Assembly (NCBI GenBank): GCA_015680685.1
Contig: MNCI01036755.1
Location: 198,538 to 262,537, forward strand
Length of the DNA stretch: 64,000 nucleotides
Direction of reading: 5' to 3'
From: Gnetum montanum
Taxonomy: Eukaryota > Streptophyta > Gnetopsida > Gnetales > Gnetaceae
Shown one piece after another: positions 53,721-64,000 of the stretch. The translations under genes were made by a program, and so were the position numbers. Numbering within the stretch: position 1 is the stretch's first letter; each line of letters starts with the position of its first letter. The notes beneath the pieces were generated by a model. It worked only from the letters and a program-made list of their open reading frames with translations, searched no databases and was not told the origin of the DNA.

Positions 53721-54990
53721 AGTCTAGGGTGTATGCACTCAACCCATGATTAAACAAAAGGCAAACACTCCAAAGGTTACCTTATCCTCAGGGTAACCCA
53801 AGGTAGTTCCACCAACCCTTAACATATTATCCCAATGGAACTCCACCACAACCGATTGAGCAATATCAATAGTGGTACCACCCACAATCATGGGGAATGC
53901 CACCACCAAGCAAATAGTATCTTTACCAGCAACTTGACCTATATGAATATTACATGTAGTAACCAATCTTCACACATGAATCTACTGGTTACATCACTCC
54001 TCAACCTCACTACCAAGCCTGGGAGTATTATGGAACTCCCTCTTCTAGAGGTTATATTCTACAAGCATATCATCCTTCTCATCTGACTGCATCTCTTCAA
54101 CCAATAGCTCCACTACCACTTGCTCCTACGATGCAAGGTGAAATTCCTACCCAGCCACAACAACGTAATGCCACAAGGGCTATTAAATCTCAACCTACTA
54201 TTGGTTCCAGAAACCACATGAAGAAAAGACCTTTCTTTAGAACCAACAGACCAACCAAGCCCTTGCAATCACAAGTGACTGATTCCTTAGACACCTCAGT
54301 ATCAATTAAAACTTTGGAGCCTCCTTCAACTCAACCATCACACTCAATGCATACAATCATGCTAACACATGTTGTCACTGATTGGATCAAAGCTATCCAC
54401 CTTCCCAAGAAATTCTCTAATCTTGAGAGTCCTCTGATATACATACAAATTGGTGGAAATGAGCTGTGCAATGCTCTTTCGGATTCAAGTTCTGGTGTCA
54501 ACTTGATTTCTCAAGAAATGTACAAGGCATAGAACCTACTTCCGTTGAAAAAGTACAACATCCATCTAGAGTTGGCTAACTAGTCCATCACTATTTCATT
54601 GGGACTAGTGGAAGACATTGTTACCACTATTTTTGGGTGGTCGTACCCAGCTAACTTCCTAGTGATTTAGGTAAATGATGGCAATGGGGACTTCCCAATC
54701 ATAATGGGAAGAGCATGACTAAGCACCATCGACACACACCTAGGAATCCGTGATCTTTCCCTAGAAATATCAAAGGAAAATACATTCAGAAAGATCGAAA
54801 AGAAGAAATTTTCATGCATTGCATATAGTGACATAAGGCGTAATTGCATGTAGAGGTGATGGTTTGTGCAAAGTTTAGCATTGCCTGCATGCAACCAGTG
54901 TGCACAAGTGATTAACATACAAAGATGCCTGTATGCAGTAGCCACATGATAGGAAGACACCTAGTGGCTAATAGCTGATCAAAAAAGTAG
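53721..54990 (+). pseudogene. element B gag end and protease
   Basis: The gag tail is proline/glutamine-rich (MQGEIPTQPQQRNATRAIKS at 54131). The protease lies near 54400-54800: LCNALSDSSSGVNLISQEMY (the usual catalytic Asp pair D-x-G reads S-D-S-S), then SLGLVEDIVTTI and DFPIIMGRA followed by TGA. The frame 54667-54960 (-) is a shadow. Confidence 0.75.
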
Positions 54991-55935
54991 TTCACTCATA
55001 TGCATGGAACCAACTAAGGGTTTGACTTGTGCTTACATTGATAGCATAGATACATTAGAGCAATTCCATCGCTAACTTCCAAGTCTTAAATTTGAAAATA
55101 TCAACTAGGGGAAGTTGGAAATTCCTAAAAAATTTAAGCAGGATCCCCTTGAGTTCAAACCATTACCCACTAGTATGGAATACACATTCCTTAAAAATAA
55201 AAAATTGGTAATTATCTACACTAAGCTTGCTCCCCAACAGAAAGAAGAACTACTGAAGGTAATAAATAAATGGTTGGAAGGCTTTGCTTGGTCATATCTT
55301 GAATTAACTAGAATAGATCCTAGGATATGCCAACAAAGGATTTACACTGATCCCTCCATAAAGCCTCGAAGACAACTGCAGAGGTGATTGAACCCTAAGC
55401 TAAAGCAAGTCATTAAGAAAGAAATCAAACAGCTTCTCAAGTCTAGGTTCATATACCCCATTACTGATAGAAAATGGGTTATCCTGTTAGTTATTGTGCC
55501 TAAAAATGAAGGCAAATGGAGGGTGTGCATAGATTTTAGGCTACTAAATATGGCAACATTCAAAGATCACTTTCCATTGCCATTGGTCGACTGAGTTTTA
55601 GACATCATTGCAGGGCATCACTATTACAGTTTTCTTGATGGATATAGTAGATATAACCAAATATAAATAGCCCCAGAAGACCAAGCCAAGACTACATTCA
55701 CCAATCCTTAGGGAACGTTCTCATACAAAAAAATGTTTTTTGGCTTGTGTAATGCCCCTACAACATTTCAACAACTAGTTCTAAGCATATTCCAACAGCA
55801 AGTAGGGAATGGCGTGGAGATCTTTATGGACGACTTCTTCACTTATGGGGCAAACTTTGATCAAGCCTTGGACCAATTGGAGCAAGTGTTAAAAAGATGT
55901 GTAGAAACCAATTTGAGGCTTAGCTAGCAAAAAAT
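54991..55935 (+). pseudogene. element B reverse transcriptase
   Basis: Lead-in PLPTSMEYTFLKNKKLVIIY, then KQLLKSRFIYPITDRKWVIL and EGKWRVCIDFRLLNMATFKD (open 55388-55594), AGHHYYSFLDGYSRYNQI with a shift, FGLCNAPTTFQQLVLSIFQQ and the active site IFMDDFFTYG near 55825, with both Asp present. Stops at 55385, 55592 and 55925. It keeps the residues that A has lost. Confidence 0.86.
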
Positions 55936-56720
55936 TCATTTGATGGTCCAAAAGGGTGTAGTACTAGGGCACAAAATCTCACACACAGGGATAGAGGTAG
56001 ACCCTAAGAAAATCAAAGTTATTCAAGAAATTACCCATAACCTAGAAATTATCAAAGATATTCAATCATTCCTTGGAAATACTGGCTACTATAGGAGATT
56101 TATTGAAAAATTTTTAAAGGTTCCCAAACCATTGGTGGAATTTAAAAAATAAGGACATACCTTTTGAGTGGACTAGGGGATGCAAATTAGCTTTTCAAAC
56201 TCTGAAACAGAAGCTAGTAGAAACACCAATTCTACAAGCTCTTGACTAGTCCAAACCATTTCATATCATGACTGACATGTCCAACTATGCCTTAGGAGTT
56301 GTACTTACATAGTTAGATGACCAAAATAATCCTTATTACATCCACTGTGCAAGTAGAAGTATCGTTGGTGCACAACTTAACTACACTACTACAGAGAAAG
56401 AATTAATGGCTGTAGTGTTTGGACTAGAAAAGTTTAGACACTATGTAGTGAGATATAAAGTATATATATATACAGATCATAGTGCAATAAGGTTCTTCAT
56501 GAATAAGCCAATGGTATCATACGATGGCTTGTAATCTTACAAGAGTTCGATCTTATGATGATTGATCATAAATGCACCAAGAATGTAGTTGTTGATCATT
56601 TATCTCGGTTGTGATGGGACAATAAAGAGGATGAGTATCCAATTTTTGGTTATTTTCTTGATGAATTCCTCTTTGCTGGTGTAGTGAATAATCAATCACC
56701 CATAGAGACAAACTAGTATA
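55936..56720 (+). pseudogene. element B RNase H region
   Basis: VVLGHKISHTGIEVDPKKIK, then IQSFLGNTGYYRRFIEKFLK; after a frameshift near 56150 come MTDMSNYALGVVLT (D-x-S place kept as T-D), GAQLNYTTTEKELMAVVFGL and YIYTDHSAIRFF. A deletion compared with A near 56510 removes the SPHII-like stretch. The end is VVDHLSRL near 56590. Confidence 0.8.
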
Positions 56721-57900
56721 GTAGAATTCTTACCTATCTCCTTACCCAAAAAATACCACAAGAGTTAAACCTTAAGAAGAAACAACAATTTCTTCACCGA
56801 GCCAAATACTTTATGGAAATCAATGGGCAACTTTACAAAGTGTGTCATGATAGCTTGGTTTGATGGTGTGTTCCTGATATGGATCAACTATGAGTTCTCC
56901 AAAATGCTCATTAGGGTCCTTGTGAGGGTCATTATGCTAGGAGATGAATGGCCATCAAGATCTTTCTTGCAGGATATTATTGGCCTACATTGTTTTGGGA
57001 CATCCATCAATTTTTCAAATATTTTGAGCATTGTCAACATGATGGGGGAATGACTCCTAGAATGGAGGGTCCGCAATAATGGATTCAACTATTAGAACAC
57101 TTCAACATTTTGAAAATTGATTTTATGGGGCTGATTACACCAATGTCCAATGGAAAAGCTTATATTATTTTTGTCATTGATTACCTAACAAAATGGGCCA
57201 AAGTAGCTGCTATTAAAGATTATACATCATCTATAGTTGCACGATTTGTTCAACAAAAAATCATAAACAAGTTTGGTGTGCCATGTGCACTTATTTCAGA
57301 CAATGGTAGACACTTCATAGGTGCAATGTTTTCGAAATTAATGCAACGCTTAAGGGTTGAGAATAAATTAACTACACCATACCACCACCAAGTAAACGGT
57401 CAAGTAGAAGTCACTAACAAGGAGATTATGAAGATATTGATAAGAACCATTAGCAATTTTAGGCAAGAATGGATCACTAAACTGAATGATGCTCTTTGGG
57501 CATACTGCTGCACATAGAAACTCCCTACAGGCTACTCTCCCTATGAGTTAGTGTATGGTAAATTACCAATGCATCCCATTCAAACTAAGCTCCTTACACT
57601 ATCCTCAGCATGTGACCTCAACCTTGACCTTGATCTAGCATAGAAATAATGATTAGTAACCCTTAACTTGCAAGATGAAAACCAATTAGCTATCCTATAA
57701 TCTAATGAATTGCACCAGGCCTTCAATAAACAATGTCATGACCTAAGAATTAGGAAAATTAAATATTAGCCAGGAGATAAGGTTCTCTACTGGAATCCCA
57801 CACATGTGCCACAACATACTAAATTTCAAACACTATGGAAAGAACCTTATATTATTTATGCAACTTTTCCTTCAAGGGCCATGACAATATTAAACCTAAG
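56721..57900 (+). pseudogene. element B integrase
   Basis: The zinc-binding part is damaged (56800-57060). The core is open from 57110: IDFMGLITPMSNGKAYIIF (first Asp), ALISDNGRHFIGAMFSKLMQ (second Asp) and YHHQVNGQVEVTNKEIMKIL (Glu present), so the D-D-E triad is intact to 57517. The frame then stops at TAG where A has TGG; GYSPYELVYGKLPMHPIQTK and the basic C-terminal part follow to about 57900. Confidence 0.86.
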
Positions 57901-58762
57901 AGCTCAGATAAGAAACTTTTGGTTAGCATGTAACAAACCAAACCTTTCCATGAGCTTACGACAACCAGTACACATGCTAGCTCTCTTGATGGATAACCAT
58001 ACTCACTATTTTGGATCTCCTCATTCCAACTTAGTCATGGGGGAGATGGCCACCTATGCTAACCATTCTATGCCCTTAGTTCTTTTTGAATTTTTATTTT
58101 ACACATTCTTTCAACTTTTCTTATTTTTATTTTGCACCATCGTTCATGTTTTTACTATTTTTTTGTTTTCTTGATTTACTTTTATTCATCATATAATAAG
58201 TGCTCATGATGGTGGATTGAATTATATCATATTGATTGCTAATGTCTGGTTTTTACCTTTGAATTATGATGCTAATATTAGGGTATGGTTCTTTTGGTAA
58301 AATAGCCAATGAGTCCACGTCGTCCACTCATCCATACAACTCTATGGTCTCCTTTGGCTTGGAACTCTACAATCCCATTTTTCTAAGTAAATTTATTAAT
58401 GAATTGGTGGTTGGGTACTTTTCAAACCAAGGAAAGACTCAAAGGATGAAAAGGGTATGACTTCAAGGGGATTCAATGCATTTATGCTAGCCATTCTCTT
58501 AGGTTCTTGGATGCTTGTTTCTTGGGTTTTCCACCATTCTAACATTGTTCAAAAATCAAGAAGTTGAGTGAATAAAAATAAGTCTTTTCATGGTATGGTT
58601 CTCAAGGAAAAAAAAAGAGAAAAGAAAGGAGAAAAGTGATAATTCAAAGCACACCCCTTAGACATAATAAAGAAATATGGGCTACAAGCACTGGTTATGA
58701 AACTAGAAAGACATGTTACCCATGCTTGAAGGTTCCCTCTAATTAAGGCCCTTTCTCAATTC
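57901..58762 (+). other. element B 3' region up to the gap
   Basis: T-rich sequence like 45660-46370 of element A. From 58139 to 58762 it is repeated inverted at 59354-59977. The two 64-codon open frames (58266-58460 + and 59656-59850 -) are the same sequence and not a gene. Confidence 0.7.
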
Positions 58763-58961
58763 NNNNNNNNNNNNNNNNNNNNNNNNNNNNNNNNNNNNNN
58801 NNNNNNNNNNNNNNNNNNNNNNNNNNNNNNNNNNNNNNNNNNNNNNNNNNNNNNNNNNNNNNNNNNNNNNNNNNNNNNNNNNNNNNNNNNNNNNNNNNNN
58901 NNNNNNNNNNNNNNNNNNNNNNNNNNNNNNNNNNNNNNNNNNNNNNNNNNNNNNNNNNNNN
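58763..58961. other. assembly gap (199 N)
   Basis: Run of unknown bases. Frames called across it are meaningless. Confidence 1.
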
Positions 58962-59977
58962 TGCCCTAACAAACCCACAAACCAAAGAGTCGATAGGCTC
59001 TAGGAATGTCATTTGGATGTAAGAGTTAAAAACGTACCCACAAGAATTCACCAAAGAAACAAAATGCATCAACCCAGAATAGACTAATGATAAAACCAGC
59101 AATGAGGTGGAAAATGGGAAGAAAGATGAAGAGGAGAGAATGGAATGGAATCTCAAGAAAAAGGTTATGTAAAGCCCCTTGTGTATTTCATGTTTAAGAT
59201 GACTAAGTAGAACTTCATCCCAAATCCAGATACAAATCAACCACATTCAGTGACCTCACATCAATACACCTGGCCAATCCATCCTCTTAAAGCAACAAGA
59301 ATGCCTTCACAAAGAGTGACCACCATCCCAAGGAGAGAGAGATGGAGAAGCAGGAATTGAGAAAGGGCCTTAATTAGAGGGAACCTTCAAGCATGGGTAA
59401 CATGTCTTTCTAGTTTCATAACCAGTGCTTGTAGCCCATATTGCTTTATTATGTCTAAGGGGTGTGCTTTGAATTATCACTTTTCTCCTTTCTTTTCTCT
59501 TTTTTTTTCCTTGAGAACCATACCATGAAAAGACTTATTTTTATTCACTCAACTTCTTGATTTTTGAACAATGTTAGAATGGTGGAAAACCCAAGAAACA
59601 AGCATCCAAGAACCTAAGAGAATGGCTAGCATAAATGCATTGAATCCCCTTGAAGTCATACCCTTTTCATCCTTTGAGTCTTTCCTTGGTTTGAAAAGTA
59701 CCCAACCACCAATTCATTAATAAATTTACTTAGAAAAATGGGATTGTAGAGTTCCAAGCCAAAGGAGACCATAGAGTTGTATGGATGAGTGGACGACGTG
59801 GACTCATTGGCTATTTTACCAAAAGAACCATACCCTAATATTAGCATCATAATTCAAAGGTAAAAACCAGACATTAGCAATCAATATGATATAATTCAAT
59901 CCACCATCATGAGCACTTATTATATGATGAATAAAAGTAAATCAAGAAAACAAAAAAATAGTAAAAACATGAACGAT
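58962..59977 (-). repeat. inverted fragment of an element A/B 3' region, probable misassembly
   Basis: The reverse complement aligns with 45700-46756 of element A throughout, and 59354-59977 with 58139-58762 of element B over 624 bases with no length change. The remaining 392 bases (58962-59353) carry on past the point where the left contig ends. A single N at 59978 follows. This is what one expects if a contig that overlaps the end of element B was placed in the wrong orientation. Confidence 0.85.
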
Positions 59978-60130
59978 NGTGTAGTGACAATGGAAGAATA
60001 GAAAAAGATGTCTTAAAGGGAAGTGCAACAAGTTCAAGAGCTCCCCTTTGCAAAGAGAAAAATTTGCAATTGTTAACATGATCAAGCTTTAAGCAAACAT
60101 TTGCAACTTCAACACAGGTCGCAGATGAAG

Positions 60131-60362
60131 TAAGCTAGTATGCTATGCTATGCTACGTAGCGTAGCATAGTATAGCAAAGATGCAAACCAAACTAAATTC
60201 TTCAAAAGTTAACCCAATGTATGCCAAAGCTTCTGGCAGGTGCAATTAACTTCAACACAATCTTCTTTTTCAAACTAGTGGCTACGTTGTGCTATGCTAC
60301 ATAGCGTAGCACAACATAGCAAATAGCTATGCTATGCTCCTCAGCGTAGCATAGTGTAGCAG
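60131..60362. repeat. three near-perfect hairpins in the U3 of E4
   Basis: First: TGCTATGCTATGCTACGTAG folding with CGTAGCATAGTATAGCA (60139-60178). Second: TTGTGCTATGCTACATAGCG with TAGCACAACATAGCA (60286-60324). Third: AGCTATGCTATGCTCC with TCAGCGTAGCATAGTGTAGC (60327-60361). All use the GCTATGCTA stem. The first is about 100 bases from the second; the second and third are adjacent. Confidence 0.9.
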
Positions 60363-60564
60363 GCAACTACACTACTCCAATGAGCTTTATTCTTCATTTG
60401 CATTGTTGGCACACTTGATTCCAGCATCTCTAGTTTCGACAACGTAATCATAGCATGACAAGTTCATGATCAGCTTTGCATGTTCATGCAATATGGGCAC
60501 ATCAGCATTTAGTGGGTCTAGGACACGTGTTATCCAAGCCTCATTTCTCACGTGCTCCTGGCCC

Positions 60565-60572
60565 TATAAATA
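60565..60572 (+). promoter_or_regulatory. TATA box of the E4 LTR
   Basis: TATAAATA in GGCCCTATAAATACCTCG, preceded by CACGTGCTCC; E0 has the matching CACGTGTCGCGGCC and TATAAATA at 890. Confidence 0.8.
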
Positions 60573-61183
60573 CCTCGATGAGCAATGCTCATAGGGTTGG
60601 AAAATTTTGAGCAATTAGCAAATTTTCAGCTCTTGGAAATTGGTTTGCAAATTAGCAATCCAAAGAGTTGGAAAAATTAAGCAGTTGGCATTTTTGGTTA
60701 GCATCTTGTTAGCACTTTTCTATTGACTTTGTAGCACTTTGCATTTTTGGCTTTTCAGTCCACGTTCAAGAATATAGTTGGCCTACTTTGAACATTCTCG
60801 TTACCTTTGGGATCTTTGTGCTTCCCAGTGTTGCACAATCAATTGTATCCACCTCAACAAAGTAAAGCCGCAATCTCGAGGTGGTGCATTTTCTAACTCT
60901 AGTTTTCTTTACATTCCTACTCATTATCATTGCATTTTACATCATTTTTGCTTTGTTGCATTTAATAATTATTATATTACATTACAAACATTGCTTCCGC
61001 ATTACACATTTATGAAAGGTTAAGTGACACTAGCTAAGTCACTGTTTGATCGACCAGACTGTTCAGGGCACCCTATTTCTATTTTTATCTAGAACAGCCT
61101 TCAAACAGATCTAGGGTTAAACTGTTCACTCGACAACCTCTCGGTGTTTTCAGCCATCAATGTTTTCAGTCGCTACAGTTTTT

Positions 61184-61200
61184 TGGCAATAGGAGGGCCC
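61184..61200 (+). other. primer-binding site of E4
   Basis: TGGCAATAGGAGGGCCC, a few bases after the LTR end, similar in layout to the E2 site TGGTGCTAGAAGAAGGG. The tRNA is not assigned. Confidence 0.6.
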
Positions 61201-61617
61201 TTTGGTGCCTTTTCCATGTTTCACAGTAGTCTTGCATGCGTTCTATACCCCATCATGCACTAGCATAAATGTGACACCCTTTTGTTGTTGTTTATGCATC
61301 GTGTGATGTAGATCAGTTGCTCCGACAGTTCCTCTAGAATCCTGCAAGATAGAAAGCCTTCGATCGCTGCTTGATCTCCTTGTTTTCCTCATTTCCAAGC
61401 CTTTTTTAACCTTAATAAAATTATTTCCTCAAGCACCGTAGCCACTACTTCTAACATTGAGGTTCCCCTCTTGGTTCAAGGCATCACAAGTGCTGAGTAG
61501 TTGCCCAGCCCAGTGCTGGGGCCACGCTGATCTCTTAGGATCCAAAATCGAGCACTTGAGAGCTGGGCATAGCAAACCGAGCAATATAACTTTATCTACA
61601 CTAAGGTTGAAGAAAAT
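61201..61617 (+). other. E4 leader
   Basis: About 400 bases between primer site and the first likely gag ATG. It contains the word CCAGCCCAGTGCTGGGG near 61507, a small palindrome. No open frame of interest. Confidence 0.5.
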
Positions 61618-64000
61618 ATGCCCTTAGATGAATAAGAACTTGAAGACAAATGTAGCTTCGAGTTCACCTACTGTAACAGGAAGGAATTTATTCCCACCCC
61701 TAGCCTTTTCATTCCTTAGACACAAATGCATCAGTGGCTCACAGATCAATTGATAGGGGTGACTAGATCTAGAGGGCCGCCAGACACAACATCTCACCAT
61801 GATGAGGTGTTCCAAGATGGGCAAGAGGAATTGGAATCCTAGTCTAAGGGTGAGGATCTAACCAATCCTAACACCATCCCTCCCACCCCATCTTCTTGGG
61901 TGAATCCACTCTTCATCACCACTCCCTTTATGATCATATCTACACCATCGCAACCCACAATTTCATCAGTAATGGGTAGCCATGCCATACCCTCAGCATA
62001 TCAACATACCTACTCCCTTGTATCATTCTTAGCCACTACTCCTCTGCAAACTATTTCCCAATCCATTCATGCATCATATCATGCACCTGTCTTAGCTACC
62101 CTACCCTATGTTTACATTGTACATACCTCATAGTTCCATGCGATTTCTACCTCCATTCATGTGTCTGCACCTGTCCCACCATCAGTAGCAAGCCTAGGCC
62201 AGTCCACATGGTGGACCCCATTCACTTCTCCTCCTATTTCACAACCTTCGTAGATGTCTCACTATGCTCACCACCAAACATATGAGGTCCTGCAAACGGT
62301 ACAACCAAGCGCCAGACTATGGTTTGTCCCACTGGCCAAACAAGTAGCTTACCCTGTGACACAACCAATAGTTATTGCCCCAATAGCACCACCTACTAGG
62401 TGGTGGATAGCACAAGTAGCATCGTTCATAGGGGCCACCCCAACGACATCGCCTATGGGTCATGTTGCTACCCCTTCCACGCCACAGATGGGAGCTGCCC
62501 CTATAGCTCCCTAACCATCTACATCATCCCTGAGTCTAGATCAAGCGTTATAGCTTATCTAGACCCTTACTAAGAAAATTAAACAACTCAAGGATACCGG
62601 TTCTGACATGGTACAAGTCATGTACTTCTACCAGGATGATCCCATCAGCTCGGCAGTACCCATGCTAACTTTACCCCCTGGGATGTCACTCCCCCATTTC
62701 ACAAAATACAATGGAGAGGGTGATCCCAACGTAAATCTTGTTACATTCAAATCTGAGTCCCTTTGTTTATAATAATGGTTGAACACAATCATTCTTATCT
62801 TTGTTATGTTTCTGATGGGGAAAGCTCTGGACTGGTATCGTGCACTCCCACACTCCCCTATCTCAACCTTAGATGAGCTCTTGACCTAGTTCATAATGCG
62901 TTTCAAGTATAACTTGAGACCAGAAGTTACGCTGGATTACATAATGAGCATGAAGCAATATCCACTGGAACTAGTCTAGAAATTCATACAGCGCTGGAGC
63001 GCTACCCTTAATGTGATCCACGAGCCCATCGCGGAGGCCCATTTTTTGGCAGTCTTTAAGGATGCAGTGAATGACTGCATTAAGTCCAAGCTATACTATC
63101 TGACTCCATAGACAATTATTCAGGCTTTCACCCAAACCAAGAGCATACAAGACACAGCTGAGGCAAGTAAATACCTGACCTATGTTGCATACAAGAACAC
63201 ATTCACAAAGAAGGACAAGCATAAGGGCAAGGCTACAATAGCCACAGTGCCCATTGTGGCAAACAAAGCCAAGCCCAACAACAACAAGAACAACAAGAAG
63301 GCGACTGCACCAGCGACTAACCCTACACCCACACCAAGCAACACAGCTCAACTCTCCACATCTACATTCGAAACATCTACACCATCTAAGCCAAACTTTG
63401 AGCGTAAAGATCACTCTAAGTATACCCCACTACCTGTTAAGCCTTGAAAACTTCTGAAGAAATTACTAGCAGTAGGATATATCCAACACAAGCAGATGTC
63501 AGAAGAGGGAGTCACGAAACATCAACGGTACTGCAAACTCCTTAGGAACCCCTCCTTGGCCTTGCCCAATGAGCCTCCAGTTCCTAAGAATTTTAGGCTA
63601 GAGCAGTTCTGTGACTACCATCAACAATGTGTTTATGACACAAATTACTGCATGGAATTAAAAGATGATATCCAAAGAATGATTGATCAAGGGAAACTAG
63701 TTCTAGATGAAAGCAACCCAATGCATCTAAAAAATCAATCCTTGCATGTTTACATAGATCCTCTTAACACCAACATTTCCAGTTACATTATCAACATCAC
63801 TGGTGTTGACAGTAATCCTAAATCGCCTCAACAGCCATTCATGGTTTGTGTGCCTCAACGTAGTGTACCAACACCACCACCAGCCAAACAAACTCTGTAG
63901 CAACTGTTTGTCCTGGGAGTTCCTCCCTAGACATCTGCCCCTCCATTTCGTATTAGAAAAATTGCACCACCACCACATCCATTAACACCGTTAGCACCAT
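61618..64000 (+). pseudogene. E4 gag, continuing past the window
   Basis: Likely start MPLDE at 61618 followed by a stop; the frame continues as a proline-, serine- and threonine-rich region (61900-62514). The capsid region begins LPHFTKYNGEGDPNVNLVTF (near 62690), then ALDWYRALPHSPISTLDELL and MRFKYNLRPEVTLDYIMSMK: the Y-x-G-x-G-D-P and A-x-x-W-Y patterns of Tat-branch Gag. A lysine/asparagine-rich part (63180-63440) follows, then FCDYHQQCVYDTNYCMELKD (63610), the C-x-x-H...C arrangement found before the protease in such elements. About ten stops, mostly TAG/TAA at glutamine or tryptophan places. The protease is not reached. Confidence 0.8.

Larger units (their letters stand above)
50770..58762 (+). 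mobile_element. Element B: Athila-like element, right end lost at a gap
   Basis: The 5' LTR and internal part are closely related to element A in the same order. The 3' LTR is not in the window: the sequence ends at the N gap and is followed by an inverted duplicate. It interrupts the E3 LTR at 50769, so no target duplication can be checked. Frames are slightly better kept than in A in some places (FMDD, integrase second Asp, Q-V-E-V). Inactive from many stops. Confidence 0.88.
59979..61177 (+). repeat. 5' LTR of E4, left end missing
   Basis: Contains three long hairpins (60131-60362), the TATA box at 60565 and a U5 with GATCGACCAGACTGTTCAGG near 61050, close to 1600 in E0. It ends TTTTCAGTCGCTACA. 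The region 59979-60130 shows no special feature. The frame 60778-61023 is not coding-like. Confidence 0.78.
59979..64000 (+). mobile_element. E4: 5' part of a Tat-like Ty3/gypsy element
   Basis: LTR (start lost at the N at 59978) to 61177, primer-binding site at 61184, leader, and gag running off the right edge. The LTR shares core promoter and U5 motifs with E0, so the two belong to one family. The gag region has many stops. The rest of the element lies outside the window. Confidence 0.8.

Noticed and set aside
58739-59246. Minus-strand frames with long runs of X
   Set aside because: They run through the N gap and part of the misplaced fragment.

Overview
The window is plant nuclear DNA made almost entirely of nested, decayed Ty3/gypsy LTR retrotransposons. 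The pol domains, primer-binding sites and LTRs fit the Tat and Athila-type branches known from seed plants. The very long, heavily mutated nest suggests a large genome such as a gymnosperm's, but that is inference. I see no intact host gene, rRNA, tRNA or CRISPR.

Layout (names are mine). E0 (1-1730): 3' tail and 3' LTR of a Tat-like element that enters from the left. E3 (pieces at 1731-2936, about 35346-38327 and 48611-50769): an old Tat-like element broken into three by later insertions. E5 (about 2937-35345, minus strand): an Athila-LTR-like element inside E3, carrying a decayed intron-containing gene of unknown function and an array of about 183-bp repeats. E2 (6344-29288, plus): a full gag-pro-pol element inside an exon of the E5 gene, with target duplication CCAAG. 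E1 (7082-16515, plus): a pol-deleted relative inside the 5' LTR of E2, with duplication GAAGC. This gives four levels, E3>E5>E2>E1. Element A (38328-48610, plus, duplication AGTGG) interrupts the E3 integrase. Element B (50770 to the gap, plus) interrupts the E3 3' LTR. E4 (59979-64000, plus) is the 5' LTR and gag start of another Tat-like element that runs off the right edge.

Points that stand out: (1) the long LTRs of E2 and E1 contain pieces of cellular genes, an internally deleted HSP70 fragment in E2 and a fragment of an NRT1/PTR-family (NPF) transporter in E1, plus an unidentified antisense coding-like piece; (2) E2 has an extra RNase H between protease and reverse transcriptase, whereas E3 has its extra RNase H between the ordinary RNase H and integrase; (3) the U3 regions of several unrelated LTRs carry arrays of short hairpins with different sequences; (4) the E5 gene keeps GT-AG introns and a clean terminal exon although it sits in an LTR element; (5) most damage is stop codons of the C-to-T type, with few frameshifts.

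The assembly has visible faults. A 624-bp perfect-looking inverted duplication flanks the 199-N gap at 58763-58961, single Ns mark unmerged or missing sequence (7417, 8878, 25473), and the right end of element B cannot be trusted. Element boundaries with matching target duplications are firm; boundaries given as approximate are not.
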